36,130 nt of DNA from Pelargonium nanum (GCA_036897485.1 JAYMTF010000449.1:1-36130); one strand, 5' to 3'; shown: positions 1 to 10,532, counted from the first letter of the stretch. A program made the numbers and translations. The notes: generated from the sequence alone by a model not told the origin.

Positions 1-18
1 GAGGAATTAAAAAAAATT

Positions 19-22
<4 letters not shown>

Positions 23-54
<32 letters not shown>

Positions 55-175
55 GCGTTCGATCCCCGCTTAACAAACTCATGGGAAGAAGGAGGAGCTT
101 TAACTGTGACTTACCCTCGAATGACGATTAGTCTGGGTTTGGTAAAAACGGCTTTAAATTGTCACTAAAGCTCAA
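23..175 (+). repeat. Poly(A) run followed by tRNA-box-B-like, SINE-like remnant
   Basis: A run of 30 A (23-52) is followed directly by a box-B-like sequence, GTTCGATCC (57-65), of the kind seen in tRNA genes and tRNA-derived SINEs. No matching box A is visible to the left, so at most this is the inner part of a SINE next to the tail of another element. The right boundary is a guess. Apart from this piece and the MITE at 713-821, the first 840 bases are AT-rich spacer in which I see no gene. Confidence 0.25.
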
Positions 176-712
176 GAAGAGTTGGGCCACTCTTTACTCT
201 AATAGGTCCAAAAAGTTGAGCATCCATGTCATAGAGCTTTTCTAGATATTGGGTTTGACAAGTACTGAAAATATTTTCTACATTATGATCAAAAAATGAA
301 AATCTACTTTAATTACTACAATGCAAATTAGTGCCATGCAATTTTGAAACATAATCCATTACTTTCACTAAAAGAGAAACACTACTTTGGTGTTATAAAA
401 TGGCTTAAAAGTGTCGACTGCGAATTTGCAGGCCCGTTCAAGAACCTCATGGTTTGGACCAGAAAAAAGAGAGAATATTTTGGAAAATTTGAACAATTTT
501 ATTATATTCATATCATAGAACACTACTTACATAACCATCTATTTGCATATACACAACCCTTCTAAGTTAATACCTAGGGTACCAAAATGCACCTCCTCTC
601 TCTACATACAAACACATCTTCTTAACAAGAAATGGTCACATGACACATATTCATGCCATGACCATCTTAATTAATCTTCTACAATAACATCAAATCTATA
701 TACTATTTAGAG

Positions 713-821
713 GTAGGAGTGTTCATCAGTTCAGAATTGGACCGTCCTGACCAAATTAGGTCAGGACGGTCCAAATGGGTCTAAATTTTCGGTTCAGACC
801 CAATCATGAACACCCCTAGAG
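713..821. mobile_element. Short non-autonomous DNA transposon (MITE) in the lipoxygenase 3' flank
   Basis: The ends are inverted copies of a RGTGTTCAT-type terminus (AGGAGTGTTCAT at the left, ATGAACACCCCT at the right). The element is flanked by a 7-base direct repeat, TTTAGAG (706-712 and 822-828), which I read as its target-site duplication. At about 109 bases with no coding capacity it is a MITE. A 7-8 base duplication would suit the hAT superfamily, but that assignment is inference. It lies 12-20 bases beyond the stop codon of the minus-strand lipoxygenase, so it should be transcribed in that gene's 3' UTR. Confidence 0.65.
739..772. repeat. Perfect 14-bp inverted repeat with 6-base loop
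   Basis: GGACCGTCCTGACC (739-752) and its exact reverse complement (759-772) are separated by AAATTA. The palindrome sits inside the MITE and would form a stable hairpin in RNA from either strand. Confidence 0.9.
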
Positions 822-840
822 TTTAGAGAGCCTCATTGGC

Positions 841-3800
841 TCATATTGACACACTATTTGGTACACCTCTACATGTGACACCAGGCTCTGAGCTTGGTGT
901 AAGTAATTCATAAGGCAACACACCAGCTCCACACCTATGCCTCAAGCTAGGATCATTGTTCCTCCTCTCAATCTCCTTCTCCACCCGCACGATCTCCGAT
1001 GAGAACTCGTAGAACGCTTCCACGATCTCCGCATCCCCCGACCAAATGGAGGAATGTTGCCGCTCGCCTAGGTACTCCTCGTCGGGGGAGTGGGTAGAGA
1101 GTGTGTCCACCACGGCCATGAACTTGGTTGCTTGGAGCAAGCTTGGCAATGCCAAGAGGAAGTACTTTTGCGGGTCGGATAGGAAGTTTTTGTACTCGGG
1201 GTCGTTTTCGTCGGGAATGAGTCTCCTCATCAGGGGTGGCCGGTTTGGGACGTACCCGCCATAAGGGTATTGCCCGAAGTTGAGTGCAGCGTGCTGCGCT
1301 GAGGCGAGCCATATGATTTTGGTGAGGATTGCGGTGAGATCCTCTGCGTTCTTCAACGTGGGCCACCAGGGCTCCTCGCTAAGATCAGCGTGGCCTACGT
1401 TGATGGACTCGGAGTACCAGGCCTGTAGCTCGTTGTCGTTGCATATTTGGCTCGAGTTTGGGTAGTAGTGGTTGACGTAAGTGCGTACCCAGTTCTCGAT
1501 TGCTGACCAAATTAGGAGCCCGTCGCTGGCATATGGGTAGTCTTCAAGAATTAGCTTTATGCCATTAGGCTGCGTCGGGTCTGGCACTGCCATTCCCCTG
1601 AAACAATGAAAAAAAAAACGAAACTCTTATCAGCTTATCAGTATTACCATAACAAAAGTTTAAGCTAATAAGACCCCAATACAATGTCGAGGACCAGCTA
1701 ATAGTTAAAGACCTAATATCGATTTTAGGTTACTATAACAACATTGTACACATTCCCTTTTCTTGGTTAATATATATTTCAAAAATCACATCAACTTAAC
1801 AAATAAATCAAATCCATACCTTCGGATGAGATCATCTGGGAGGCCTTCCTTGTCAAACCGCCAGTTCTTATAAGCCGACGCGCTGATTTCCATACAATAG
1901 CGACCAGGAGTGAAGCAAGCCTCGATGACACCATCAGCATTTATCAGGTTTTGTCGGGCCAGAGCGTTGATTTCCAGCGTGTATCTCATGTGGGGATCCA
2001 AGAGCTTGAAAATGGGATGCATTGCACTCAATTGCCTATGAGCCGCAAGTATAAACGGTTCCATGCACGCGTGGGTGCGTAACCTACACAAAATCATCAG
2101 CATTCACACGAGTTAGTCTAATAATAAAAACTAAACGCATCGACTAATTCAACTCCAACATACAACATTTCTAGATTGCTAAGCTTTACGCGTTTTTGCT
2201 TACCAATGGTTAACAAGTTGGTGGACACCCGCGTCGTTGGAGCACACGTGGGCTTTGGCGAGCTGCCAAATCCAACTACCAGTGGCACAATGAGGAGGTG
2301 TAACCACACGCTTCGACCTGTGACTAGGTCCGGATGGTGAAAGGCTGAGCTCTATGGCTACCGGTTTAAGAGTTCCCTTCGGGGTCAAGAAATATATTGT
2401 ACGGGTTGCATAGGTTTTCCGTCCATCTAGGGCGTTGATTCGGTCAATAAATGGGAGGTAAACGTCGTGATAGTCTACAATAAACAGCTTATTTTCCTCC
2501 AAAGCCTGTGCAAATCACAAAACATATAATCTTGTTAACAATCACATAGCTGATAATAGTTCCGTTTCTGAATAAGAGTCGTTGCAGATTTTTTACAATT
2601 TCATCGTAAAATATCATTCTATTTTCCAATTATACCCTTTTTATCATTTTCAAGTTAGTAATTGAATACTCCGGATTTATTTTTCCAACGAGTTCTAACG
2701 AGTATACAAACAAGTACATAAGGTTAGTTAAGTCATTTTGCACAATGTTCCAATTCTTTTGAATAACCTAAAACCGACACTTATTCATAACATAATAGAA
2801 GACCGGTTTGGAAAATTACCTGTTGGACTGACATGCCGCCGAGATGGCTCAAAATATGCTCTTCCTTGAGGGCAGACTCGAGTGGACCGTAGATTTCGGG
2901 ATCTAGTTTGCTTACTGGGGGAAACACCTCAAGCCTCTCGATGTTGACCGGGTTGATCCCGGCCAATGCTTGACGGGCAAATTCGTCATCTCGCAACCAG
3001 GCAAATTTGTCCTCTGTAGGTCACAATCATTTCTCATATTAGCAAAATGGTCATGAGTCATGTGACAAAGGTACATGAATATATATATTTCAACCCTTGA
3101 CTTGGATTGAGTTTTCGTCTTGATTCCAACAGACAAATATTGAAAGAAACCAGACAAAAAAAAAGGTTGGTTGCTTCTATTTCCAACTAATCTACTATCA
3201 AATGCTATTATTGTTCAGCATCGAAATAAATATTATTTGTCATGAAACACGAGGGCCATGAATACCACAAAATGACAGTATCTAATTTGGATTATTTTGT
3301 GGGGTCTCAACAATCATGAATTTAACGATATGACCTTAAAAGATTTTGATGGTTATAGAGCACTCACTCGAGACTATTTTGGGTGTGTCGTATCTGAGAA
3401 GCCCTTCGCCTGAATCCACCATCATCGGAAGCTTCTTCAAGAGCTCTTCGTGCAACCCTAATTTGAGGAGGATCCCTTCTTTGTAGAGGCTATCGATATC
3501 CGAAAATCCACTGAAATCGTGGTTACGAGACGAGAGGCTCGCCTTCAACGATGGTAACAAGTTATGGAGCACCGCCTTTAACCTACCAGCCGAAAATGTG
3601 TTCATCTTCGACTCCTCGAATTGCTCGTCTCTAGGCACGTACAATGGCGTTGGTTTTTCGACCCTACACTCCGCATTCATATCTATGACAAAACAAAAGA
3701 GAATATATTATATACATGTAAGTCCATTGCATAAGTTCTTTATATTTTGAATCATCAAGATGGCAATACTCACCGGTATCAGAAGAAACACGACCAGTGC

Positions 3801-6322
3801 GACACCTTCGAGGGTAAGGGATTTCTTTGCCTCCAAGTTTTGGCCGAGCCAAATTGATTCCTTTGTCAGGATTTCCCAAATCGTTATAGATGTCATAGTC
3901 GTACACTCTATCAGATAACTTCCTAACTCCTTTGCCATCGCCTCTTAGGTCTTTGAGCTCTTTCTCTCTCAGACCTCTTAGTCCCGCGGGCGTTTCATGT
4001 GGCAAGTATGGCTGATCACAATATAATCACAAAAATTAACGATATTGTTTGAGCTAGGCAATGCTAAGAAATCGGCAAATCGATAAAGACATCAATTGCT
4101 TTTATGGGTTTCTTTATCTTTATCTTTTCTCTACAGCGCAACAACTTTCAATGTCTAATTCCAAATCAATTCAAAATATCGCTGCAGTTTTTTAAATGGT
4201 TGGTAGGACTCAATTTTATCATTTCCATCCCACGGAACCGACACATTGTCGAGTTATTATATACTTTGTGGAACGGACTTTTCAACATAAACTTGGTAGG
4301 ACTTTTACTAATTAGTTTTCAAATGGATCAATCAAGAACACGTGAGTATTAGTACCTCATTGGAGAAGAATATCCTCTTCCCAGGATGATCTTTCGTAGA
4401 TTGCACCCATGAGTTGCACGGGAAGTGGACGGGACCACACGCTAAGCCTTCAATTGTGATGCTCTCCAAGAAAAACTCCTTCTGGTGCTTGTTGGTTACG
4501 GCGATTGCGCCGGGAACTCCAAAATCTGAATCCACAGTGAATTCAGCAGTGTAATGAACCTTCTCGGTTTTAACATTCAATTTCTTTGACCAATCCTTAA
4601 GCGCAGCTCCATTGCTCCTCTTTGGACCTTTGGTTCCTAGAACAAAAAGTAACAATCTGTAATCAATTTGATGACCTTAAAAACTACAAAATCAAACCAC
4701 AAAGTTGATAACTCGTGGCTCAAACATGATCAATTTGAAGACCTAAACAAGTGCAAAACCAGAGAAAAAAGTTGATGACCCAAGAAAACAACAACAAAAA
4801 AAAGTCAACTAGTTGAACAAAATGTTTATTTTGAAGCAAAATCAACAACATTTGGGAGACATCCCAAATGGGAAAAATGAGCTTACTTGGATCAATTTCA
4901 GTGGTAACAAGCTCAAGAACAGAACTAATAACTGGCACAAAAATGATCAATTTGAAGATCTAAACAAGTTCAAAACTCAAGAAAAAATGTTGATAACCCA
5001 TAAAAGAAAACAATGAAAAAAGTCCAGAAGTGTCACAAGAATGATCAATTTGAAGCAAAATTAACAACATTTAATAGACACCCAGAACGAGAAAATGGGC
5101 TTGCTTGGATCAAATTTCAGTACCAACAAGCTCAAGAACAAAGTTGATAACTCAACAAAGAAAACTAGAGTCACAAAAAACATCAATTTGAAGCAAAATC
5201 AACAAGAGTTAAGAGACACCCAAGTGGAGAAAATGAGCTTGCTAACAACACAAAAAAATTTGATAACCCAGAAAAGAAAACAACAACAAACAAAAGCCAA
5301 TTTGAAGGAAAATCAACAACATTTATTAGACACCCAGAAGAAGAAAATGAGCTTGCTTGGATCAAATTTCAGTACCAACAAGCTAAAGAACAGAGTTGAT
5401 AAGTCAACAAAGAACACTAGAGTCGCAAACAACATCAATTTGAAGCAAAACCAACAACAGTTGTGAGACACCCAGGTGGAGAAAATGAGATCAAATTTCA
5501 GTACCAACAAGCTCAAGAACAAAGTTGATAATTCAACAAAGAAAATTAGTAGCACAAAAATGATCCATCTAAAGCAAAACTAACAAAAGTACAGAGACAC
5601 CCAGATGAAGAAAATGAGCTTGCTTAGATCAAATTTCAGTGCCAACAAGCTCAAGAACAAAGTTGATAACACAACAAAGAAAATTAGTGAGACAAAAATG
5701 ATCAATCTAAAGCAAAACTAACAAAAGTACAGAGACACCCAGAAGAAGAAAATGAGCTTGCTTGGATCAAATTACAGCACCAACAAGCTCAAGAACAAAG
5801 TTGATAACACAACAAAGAAAATTCGTGGCACAAAAATTATCAATCTAACGCAAAACCAACAACACTTGAGAGACACCCAGATGGAGAAAATAGATCAAAT
5901 TCCAGTACAAAAAACACAAAAACAATCCATTTGAAGACCAAAACAACCAGCAAACCCAAAAAAGGTTGATAACCCAAAATAGAAAACAACAAAAAAAAGT
6001 CAACAAGTGTCACAAAAAAACACCAATCTGAACCCAAATGCTTACTTGGATCAATCTCAGTACTAACAAGCTCAAGCACAACATTCCTCCCAATCCTATC
6101 AGTAAAAGCATCCAAATGCTTCACAATAGTCTCCTTCAAATCCTCCTTACTCTTGTTCCTCACCGTCACAGAAGCTCTCACCTTCACCTTCGCCGCCTTC
6201 TCCGCCGGCGCCGGCGTCGACATTGCCGAGGTTGATCTCAACCGGTGCGAGCCCTGGGAGCTTCCCGGTAATATTTGCAGCTTTCTTTCATGCTGGTCTT
6301 CTAAAACTCTATTGGACGTCAT
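841..6322 (-). CDS. 13-lipoxygenase, plastid LOX2 type, 8 exons, 875 aa
   Basis: Linoleate 13S-lipoxygenase, which adds O2 to C-13 of linoleic/linolenic acid at the head of the jasmonate and leaf-volatile pathways, normally in plastids. Coding exons: 6322-6046, 4636-4356, 4011-3774, 3682-3368, 3013-2820, 2505-2204, 2083-1820, 1597-841. All introns are GT-AG and phases close to 2628 nt. An N-terminal PLAT/LH2 domain (about residues 45-185) is followed by the catalytic domain. The expected iron ligands are present: H530, H535, H726, N730 and C-terminal I875. Cys592-Phe593 is the CF pair typical of 13- rather than 9-lipoxygenases. Family members are about 900 aa. The first 33 residues, up to Met34 (codon 6223-6221), are antisense to a NAC gene and do not look like a normal transit peptide, so the original 5' end seems lost. 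The start may be 6322 or 6223. Confidence 0.94.
4690..6040. repeat. Diverged tandem array (about 139-bp unit) in lipoxygenase intron 1, made of the exon-1 donor region
   Basis: Nearly all of intron 1 (4637-6045) is a tandem array. On the minus strand each unit begins with about 36 nt matching the end of exon 1 (Glu-Leu-Val-x-Thr-Glu region), runs through the donor site and continues with about 100 nt of intron sequence. Clear copies of the exon-like part lie near 4884, 5100, 5350, 5490, 5622 and 5758, degenerate ones near 5233 and 5890, and the original is at 6041-6080. Spacing is 130-139 bases in the best-preserved part and longer elsewhere. Most copies share GC in place of the donor GT and one extra base. 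The copy near 4884 keeps GTAAGC and the reading frame. Confidence 0.88.
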
Positions 6323-7986
6323 CGTTCTTGATTGCACTTGATTAATGCATAAAGTTTCATATATTTACACGTGCAATTTGTGTTACACTTTACTATATGT
6401 GTGACTATTTTAAGTTCTACATCTAGATCTCTAAGTTACATTTGAACTATAACTTTTTCCAGACATTTAGGTAATGGACCTCCCACTCTCTATCTATATA
6501 TATCCAGCTTTTATTAGTTTCCCTCCCCCGGGCGTTGAGTCAGTGTCTCATTTTTCTTTGGTGCATTAATGGACATGTCATTTTCATATATTTTGAGACC
6601 CACCACTGTAATATATATCTACCATTACACACATACATTTCTGGCTACCAAATCTATCTATCCTGCAAAACCCATTAAATGCATCTCCTTTCTTGTCTTT
6701 TTTTTTTCTGTTTCTTTACTCATTTCAATTTTCTTGTAGAAGGAGCAAAGATGGGTGAGAGAGAGTGGTACTTCTTTAGCTTGAGAGACCGGAAGTATCC
6801 GACGGGGCTGAGGACAAACCGAGCCACCGGAGCTGGCTACTGGAAAGCCACCGGCAAGGACAAGGAAGTGTATAGTAGCAGTAATAGCAGCAACAACAAT
6901 GGAGGTCATCTTCTTGGTCTCAAGAAAACACTAGTGTTTTATAAGGGCAGAGCTCCTCGCGGAGAGAAAACCAAGTGGGTCATGCACGAGTACCGCCTCC
7001 ACGGCGACTTCTCTTACCGCCACACGTGCAAGGTAACATATTCATAGGTTGCTTGAGAATCAAACTTATCAGTAAGCTATGTAACTAGCTAGTCAGGAGC
7101 TCTAGCAAAAGCTATGTTTGTGTCCTGTTTGTCTGTTTCTGGGTTGACTCAAGTGCATGGATTTACCATTTTCACCCATCTTTTTCACTTGTTTTTGGGT
7201 TTGATGTGATGATCTGAATATTTGAATATGTACATGAATGATAGTAATGCAAGTAATGTAATGTTTATGCAGGAGGAATGGGTGATCTGCAGAATATTTC
7301 ATAAAGCAGGGGACAAGAAGCATCACCTGCCTCTTCAACACAGCTACTTGATGGAACCTTCTTCATCACCCACCACAGCCACAGCCACAACCACAACCAC
7401 AGCTTCTCTGCCTCCTTTGCTTGAAACCACAACCCAGATAAACCAGAACTACCCTTTTGAGATTCACCAAGAAAACGACCTCCTCATCAAGACCCTAATG
7501 AACAACAACAGTTCTTTGCAGTCCCAATCCCAAACCAACAACCAGCTCTTCTCATTAGTAAATGGCTTCCAACAACAGAAACAAGAACCATCTTTTTCAC
7601 CATCCAACACAAACCCATCACAATCCATGCTTTTCAAGTCCCTCCTCTCACATCAAGATTCAATATGGGGTGGTTTAAAGGAGCAAATCAGCAACAACAC
7701 TGGCATGCCAAAACAGTGCAAAACAGAGGCCAACTTTTCAAACTATATCCACCTACCTGATGCAGCAACCATGCAGCACTGGCTGGACAAGATCTACCCA
7801 GACCCTTACCAAAACCAGCCCTTGCTTTTCCACAACACAGATGGTTCATCATCATGCACTCCTCTTCCTCCTACTGCTCATTCATTTGGGTTCTCAGCAG
7901 CAACAATAGCTGATCAAACTGTTCATCATGAGATGTCCACTTCATCACCAGCAACAGCTGGCTTCCACATGATGCTAGACTTTTAG
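6213..7986 (+). CDS. NAC-domain transcription factor, 5'-truncated
   Basis: NAC factors are plant-specific nuclear DNA-binding regulators. Recognisable exons: end of exon 1 (6213-6267, ending in the conserved Glu-Pro-Trp-Glu-Leu-Pro motif), exon 2 (6740-7032) and exon 3 (7273-7986, stop TAG). Splice sites are canonical and phases fit. Subdomains C to E are intact: [50 protein letters not shown] and the EEWVICRIF boundary. The C-terminal 220 residues are Gln/Asn/Ser/Thr-rich, as in NAC activation regions. Subdomain A (usual start LPPGFRFHPTDEE) and most of B are missing. The sequence upstream of 6213 is the antisense of lipoxygenase exon 1, and I found no subdomain-A coding elsewhere in the window. 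The gene is either broken or starts at the exon-2 ATG (6751). It resembles the CUC/NAC100 side of the family, but no miR164 target site is visible. Confidence 0.88.
6358..6373 (-). promoter_or_regulatory. Candidate TATA element and CACGTG G-box in front of lipoxygenase
   Basis: On the minus strand a G-box, CACGTG (6368-6373), lies just upstream of a TATA-like AAATATATG (6366-6358). A start site about 30 bases further would fall near 6330, only a few bases before the ATG at 6322. G-boxes are bound by bZIP/bHLH factors, including MYC2 of the jasmonate pathway, but use here is inference. The element lies inside the NAC intron 1, so if active it is a promoter acquired after the junction formed. 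Confidence 0.35.
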
Positions 7987-8880
7987 CTAGACCCCATCAA
8001 AATCAGCTTCTAATCAACCTTATAACATTCCTTGTTTATATTTAATACACAGCTCCAGGTCCTAGTAATGTACTGTAAGATGGTATCTATATGCTAGATT
8101 TTGTTTTTCTTTTCTGGGTTTCTTTTACTGTTGTTGCAAGAAAGCAAAAGACATTGTTATTGGCTTCTGTCTGTGTCTTCTTCTGCACAACATTTGTGGG
8201 TTGGATATTCGATACACACATCAACCAAGTAATTATTGAGCAATATTGGTGGTGATAATTTATTGACGTCACCTTTATTTATGATTGAGTACCGGCTACA
8301 TGCATGCGCACATCGCCACAGGTCTGAGCCATTGCTAGCTAGTAGGTCCGTCCCAGAGTCCTGATCCTCTCTATATCCATAGCCTCTGTTTTAGGAGACA
8401 AGAAGATAACTACATGCATGATGATGTATGGAGCATGGAAACATGTATATGAGTACGTTACATACATGGTATGTTTCAGTGTGTACGATACCATGGGAAT
8501 GAGAATGTGGTATGATAATGAGGCATGTATTATGTATATATGCATATATATTGATGATGATGATGATGTGTAGATAGATTAATGGTGACTCATATCATGT
8601 CATTGAGTAATGACAAAATAGGGTACTATGGGAAGTGCAATAAAGAAGAAAGGGGACCTCAAATTCAGAGTTTTAGATTCTCCAATATCCTTTCTTCTAA
8701 CTTCAATCATCTCTGTTCTGTTCTGTTCACCTTCAATAATAATCATTCATCCCCAAACTCTACCATAGTAAACTAAAATAAAAGCAAAATCTTATTAATG
8801 TGACAAATTGAATTAATGTGACATGTATACTTAAATACACGTCAATTTGCAATTACGTCTTAAACAGAAAGACCTCGTGT
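7987..8880. other. Spacer downstream of the NAC gene
   Basis: 3' flank of the NAC gene, AT-rich, with a short GAT microsatellite near 8550-8570. No convincing reading frame or RNA gene seen. Confidence 0.6.
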
Positions 8881-8924
8881 CTTAAACGACGGGAGTTGAG
8901 GGAGCGTGTTTGTGTATTGATAAA

Positions 8925-9235
8925 GCAAGCGTCACAACACGGCTCCCTAAGACCGTGACATTATGAGAAGGCCTCACGTCTCAAACAAGTTCTGCTTGAG
9001 TAGGATGCCACAACATATAGGATTAAGGTCGTGTCATAATGTCCTAAAGGAAAGCAACGTGAGTTTTATGTGAGTCCAATGAGATTCGTTTGAGAGAGGA
9101 TGCTACAATATGAAGGAACAAGACCGCGACATGACGTTTTGAATGAGAGCGAACGTCACGTGAGTCCAAAAAGCTTTGATTTAGAGATGATGTTGCGACA
9201 TAGAAGAATGAGGCTGCAACTTAAAACCCTTAACG
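8925..9235. repeat. Degenerate tandem repeat, about 95-bp unit, four copies
   Basis: Diverged copies of a block of the type GAGGATGCYACAAYAT...GGTCGTGNCATAATG recur near 8930, 8997, 9092 and 9183, a spacing of about 65-95 bases, with stretches resembling ACGTGAGTCCAA between them. The stretch has more C and G than its flanks. Copies differ at many positions, so the array is old. No coding sense found. Confidence 0.5.
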
Positions 9236-9240
9236 TCCTC

Positions 9241-10165
9241 GAGCGGCTCAAATGACAGCACCCTTCACGCGTCTTGAATGGGAAGCAGGTTATGGCGGCC
9301 CAAACAAAAGAGTTTTGATCTTATGGTTAAGTTGGCCGAGCACATTATGGCAATTTGGTGGGTTGGTTTCAGTCGCTTTGATCAGTTTGGTTCCCCCTTC
9401 AAAAAGTCAAGGATTGCCTGTTGCCCCTTGCGTATCTGTTTGGGCGGGCCACTCACCTGAGCACGAGAGACGCATCCCCCCACACGTTCTTTGAATATGA
9501 AGGAGGTTCCATCTTTGTCGAGACATTTGACCTTTTGAATGTGCAATGTGAAGTAATGCGTACCGGCTTGGGTGTTATGCCAATTGAGCAATAACAACCC
9601 AACTATAGGCACCAAAGTTTTCCTAGCTAGTATTATACACACCCTCTTGGTTTGTATATGTTATGTATCATAAAAGTTTAAGAAGTACTAAATGAGAGAA
9701 ATGCAAGTGAGGAAGTCACTCTAGGAGACATTCTAACAAACACTTTGTGCGCAACATCTACTTTATCAACAAACAGTAAATTACGCAAACGATTTATGTA
9801 AACTTCAGATCGATCCAACCAAAATCAATGAACAACACAATCACAAATAAGGAAATGAGGGCTATACCATATGAGCTCGCCCCTCATCCAAGCCATTGTT
9901 CTTCTCCATCTCCACAGTTTCTTTTTCGAACTGGTTTCCAGAACACTCTATCCAAATTCTAGTGGTTTATTCACAAAAGTGCTTTATTTATAGTATTGTA
10001 CTATTGTAGTGTTTTGGACTGAGCTCTATTGGGCCTTAACCGAAAACAACCTAAACTCTTAACTTTTTTAACTTTTTCGTTTTATTTGTTTAGAAAACAC
10101 AACCTGCAAAATATATCTGATGAAATTTACAAAATTGAAAACAATATAACAAGAGTGAATAAAAA
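9241..10165. other. Spacer with a GC-richer block of unknown origin
   Basis: The block 9241-9660 is less AT-rich than its surroundings and is open on the minus strand (9642-9382, 86 codons) and partly on the plus strand. I recognise no domain in either, there is no convincing ATG context, and neighbouring stops break every frame. It may be an old gene fragment. The rest, to the LEA gene, is ordinary spacer. Confidence 0.4.
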
Positions 10166-10441
10166 TTAAGAATCATGGTGGAGGCGGTGGCGGTTGGCCT
10201 CCCGAATGGCGGCATCATGGTGGCGGGAGAGGCCGTTTCCGGCGAGGGGGGGGCCATCGGTGCCTCCGGCGCCTCGGTTGGTCTCAGGTTTTCTGTGTCC
10301 CTCCGTTCCATAGGCGTTGCGCTTGTACTCCTCCAAGTCCACCTCCTTATCTGTGTACTGCACGTAAGGACTGCTTTTTAACGGAAGTTGTTGCATTATT
10401 TCATCTGCTTTTTCCTCGCTCTTCATCTGCTGACTCGCCAT
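10166..10441 (-). CDS. LEA group 6 (LEA_6, LEA18-like) small hydrophilic protein, 91 aa
   Basis: Single-exon gene from ATG (10441-10439) to TAA. The product is very hydrophilic and lacks a signal peptide or membrane segment. The central part carries the pattern I associate with LEA group 6: a KSSPYVQY motif (about residues 22-29), then DLEEYKRNAYGTEGH (about 35-49), then a Gly/Pro/Thr-rich stretch. These small disordered proteins accumulate in seeds or under water deficit and are thought to protect other proteins; the exact role is unsettled. Length fits the family (about 70-100 aa). The plus strand over it is also open, but shows no family pattern. Assignment is from memory of the motif, not from a search. 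Confidence 0.72.
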   Translation of the reverse strand: MASQQMKSEEKADEIMQQLPLKSSPYVQYTDKEVDLEEYKRNAYGTEGHRKPETNRGAGGTDGPPLAGNGLSRHHDAAIREANRHRLHHDS

Positions 10442-10532
10442 TCCCTCACACGCCTACCTCTTTTAATTTCTGTCTTTGAGCAATTAAGATGGTGAAAATA
10501 TGGTTGAACAAAGGAACTTTTGCCTCCATTTT

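Noticed and set aside
1-840. Displaced first exon of the NAC gene on the far side of the lipoxygenase
   Set aside because: If the lipoxygenase had simply inserted into NAC exon 1, subdomain A coding should remain here. No such sequence is present on either strand.
5095-5466. 123-codon plus-strand open frame, Lys/Asn/Gln-rich
   Set aside because: It is a product of the tandem array in lipoxygenase intron 1; the repeated peptide simply mirrors the DNA repeat.
7273-7986. miR164 target site in the NAC gene
   Set aside because: I looked for the CUC/NAC1-type target near the middle of exon 3 and found no stretch close to it.
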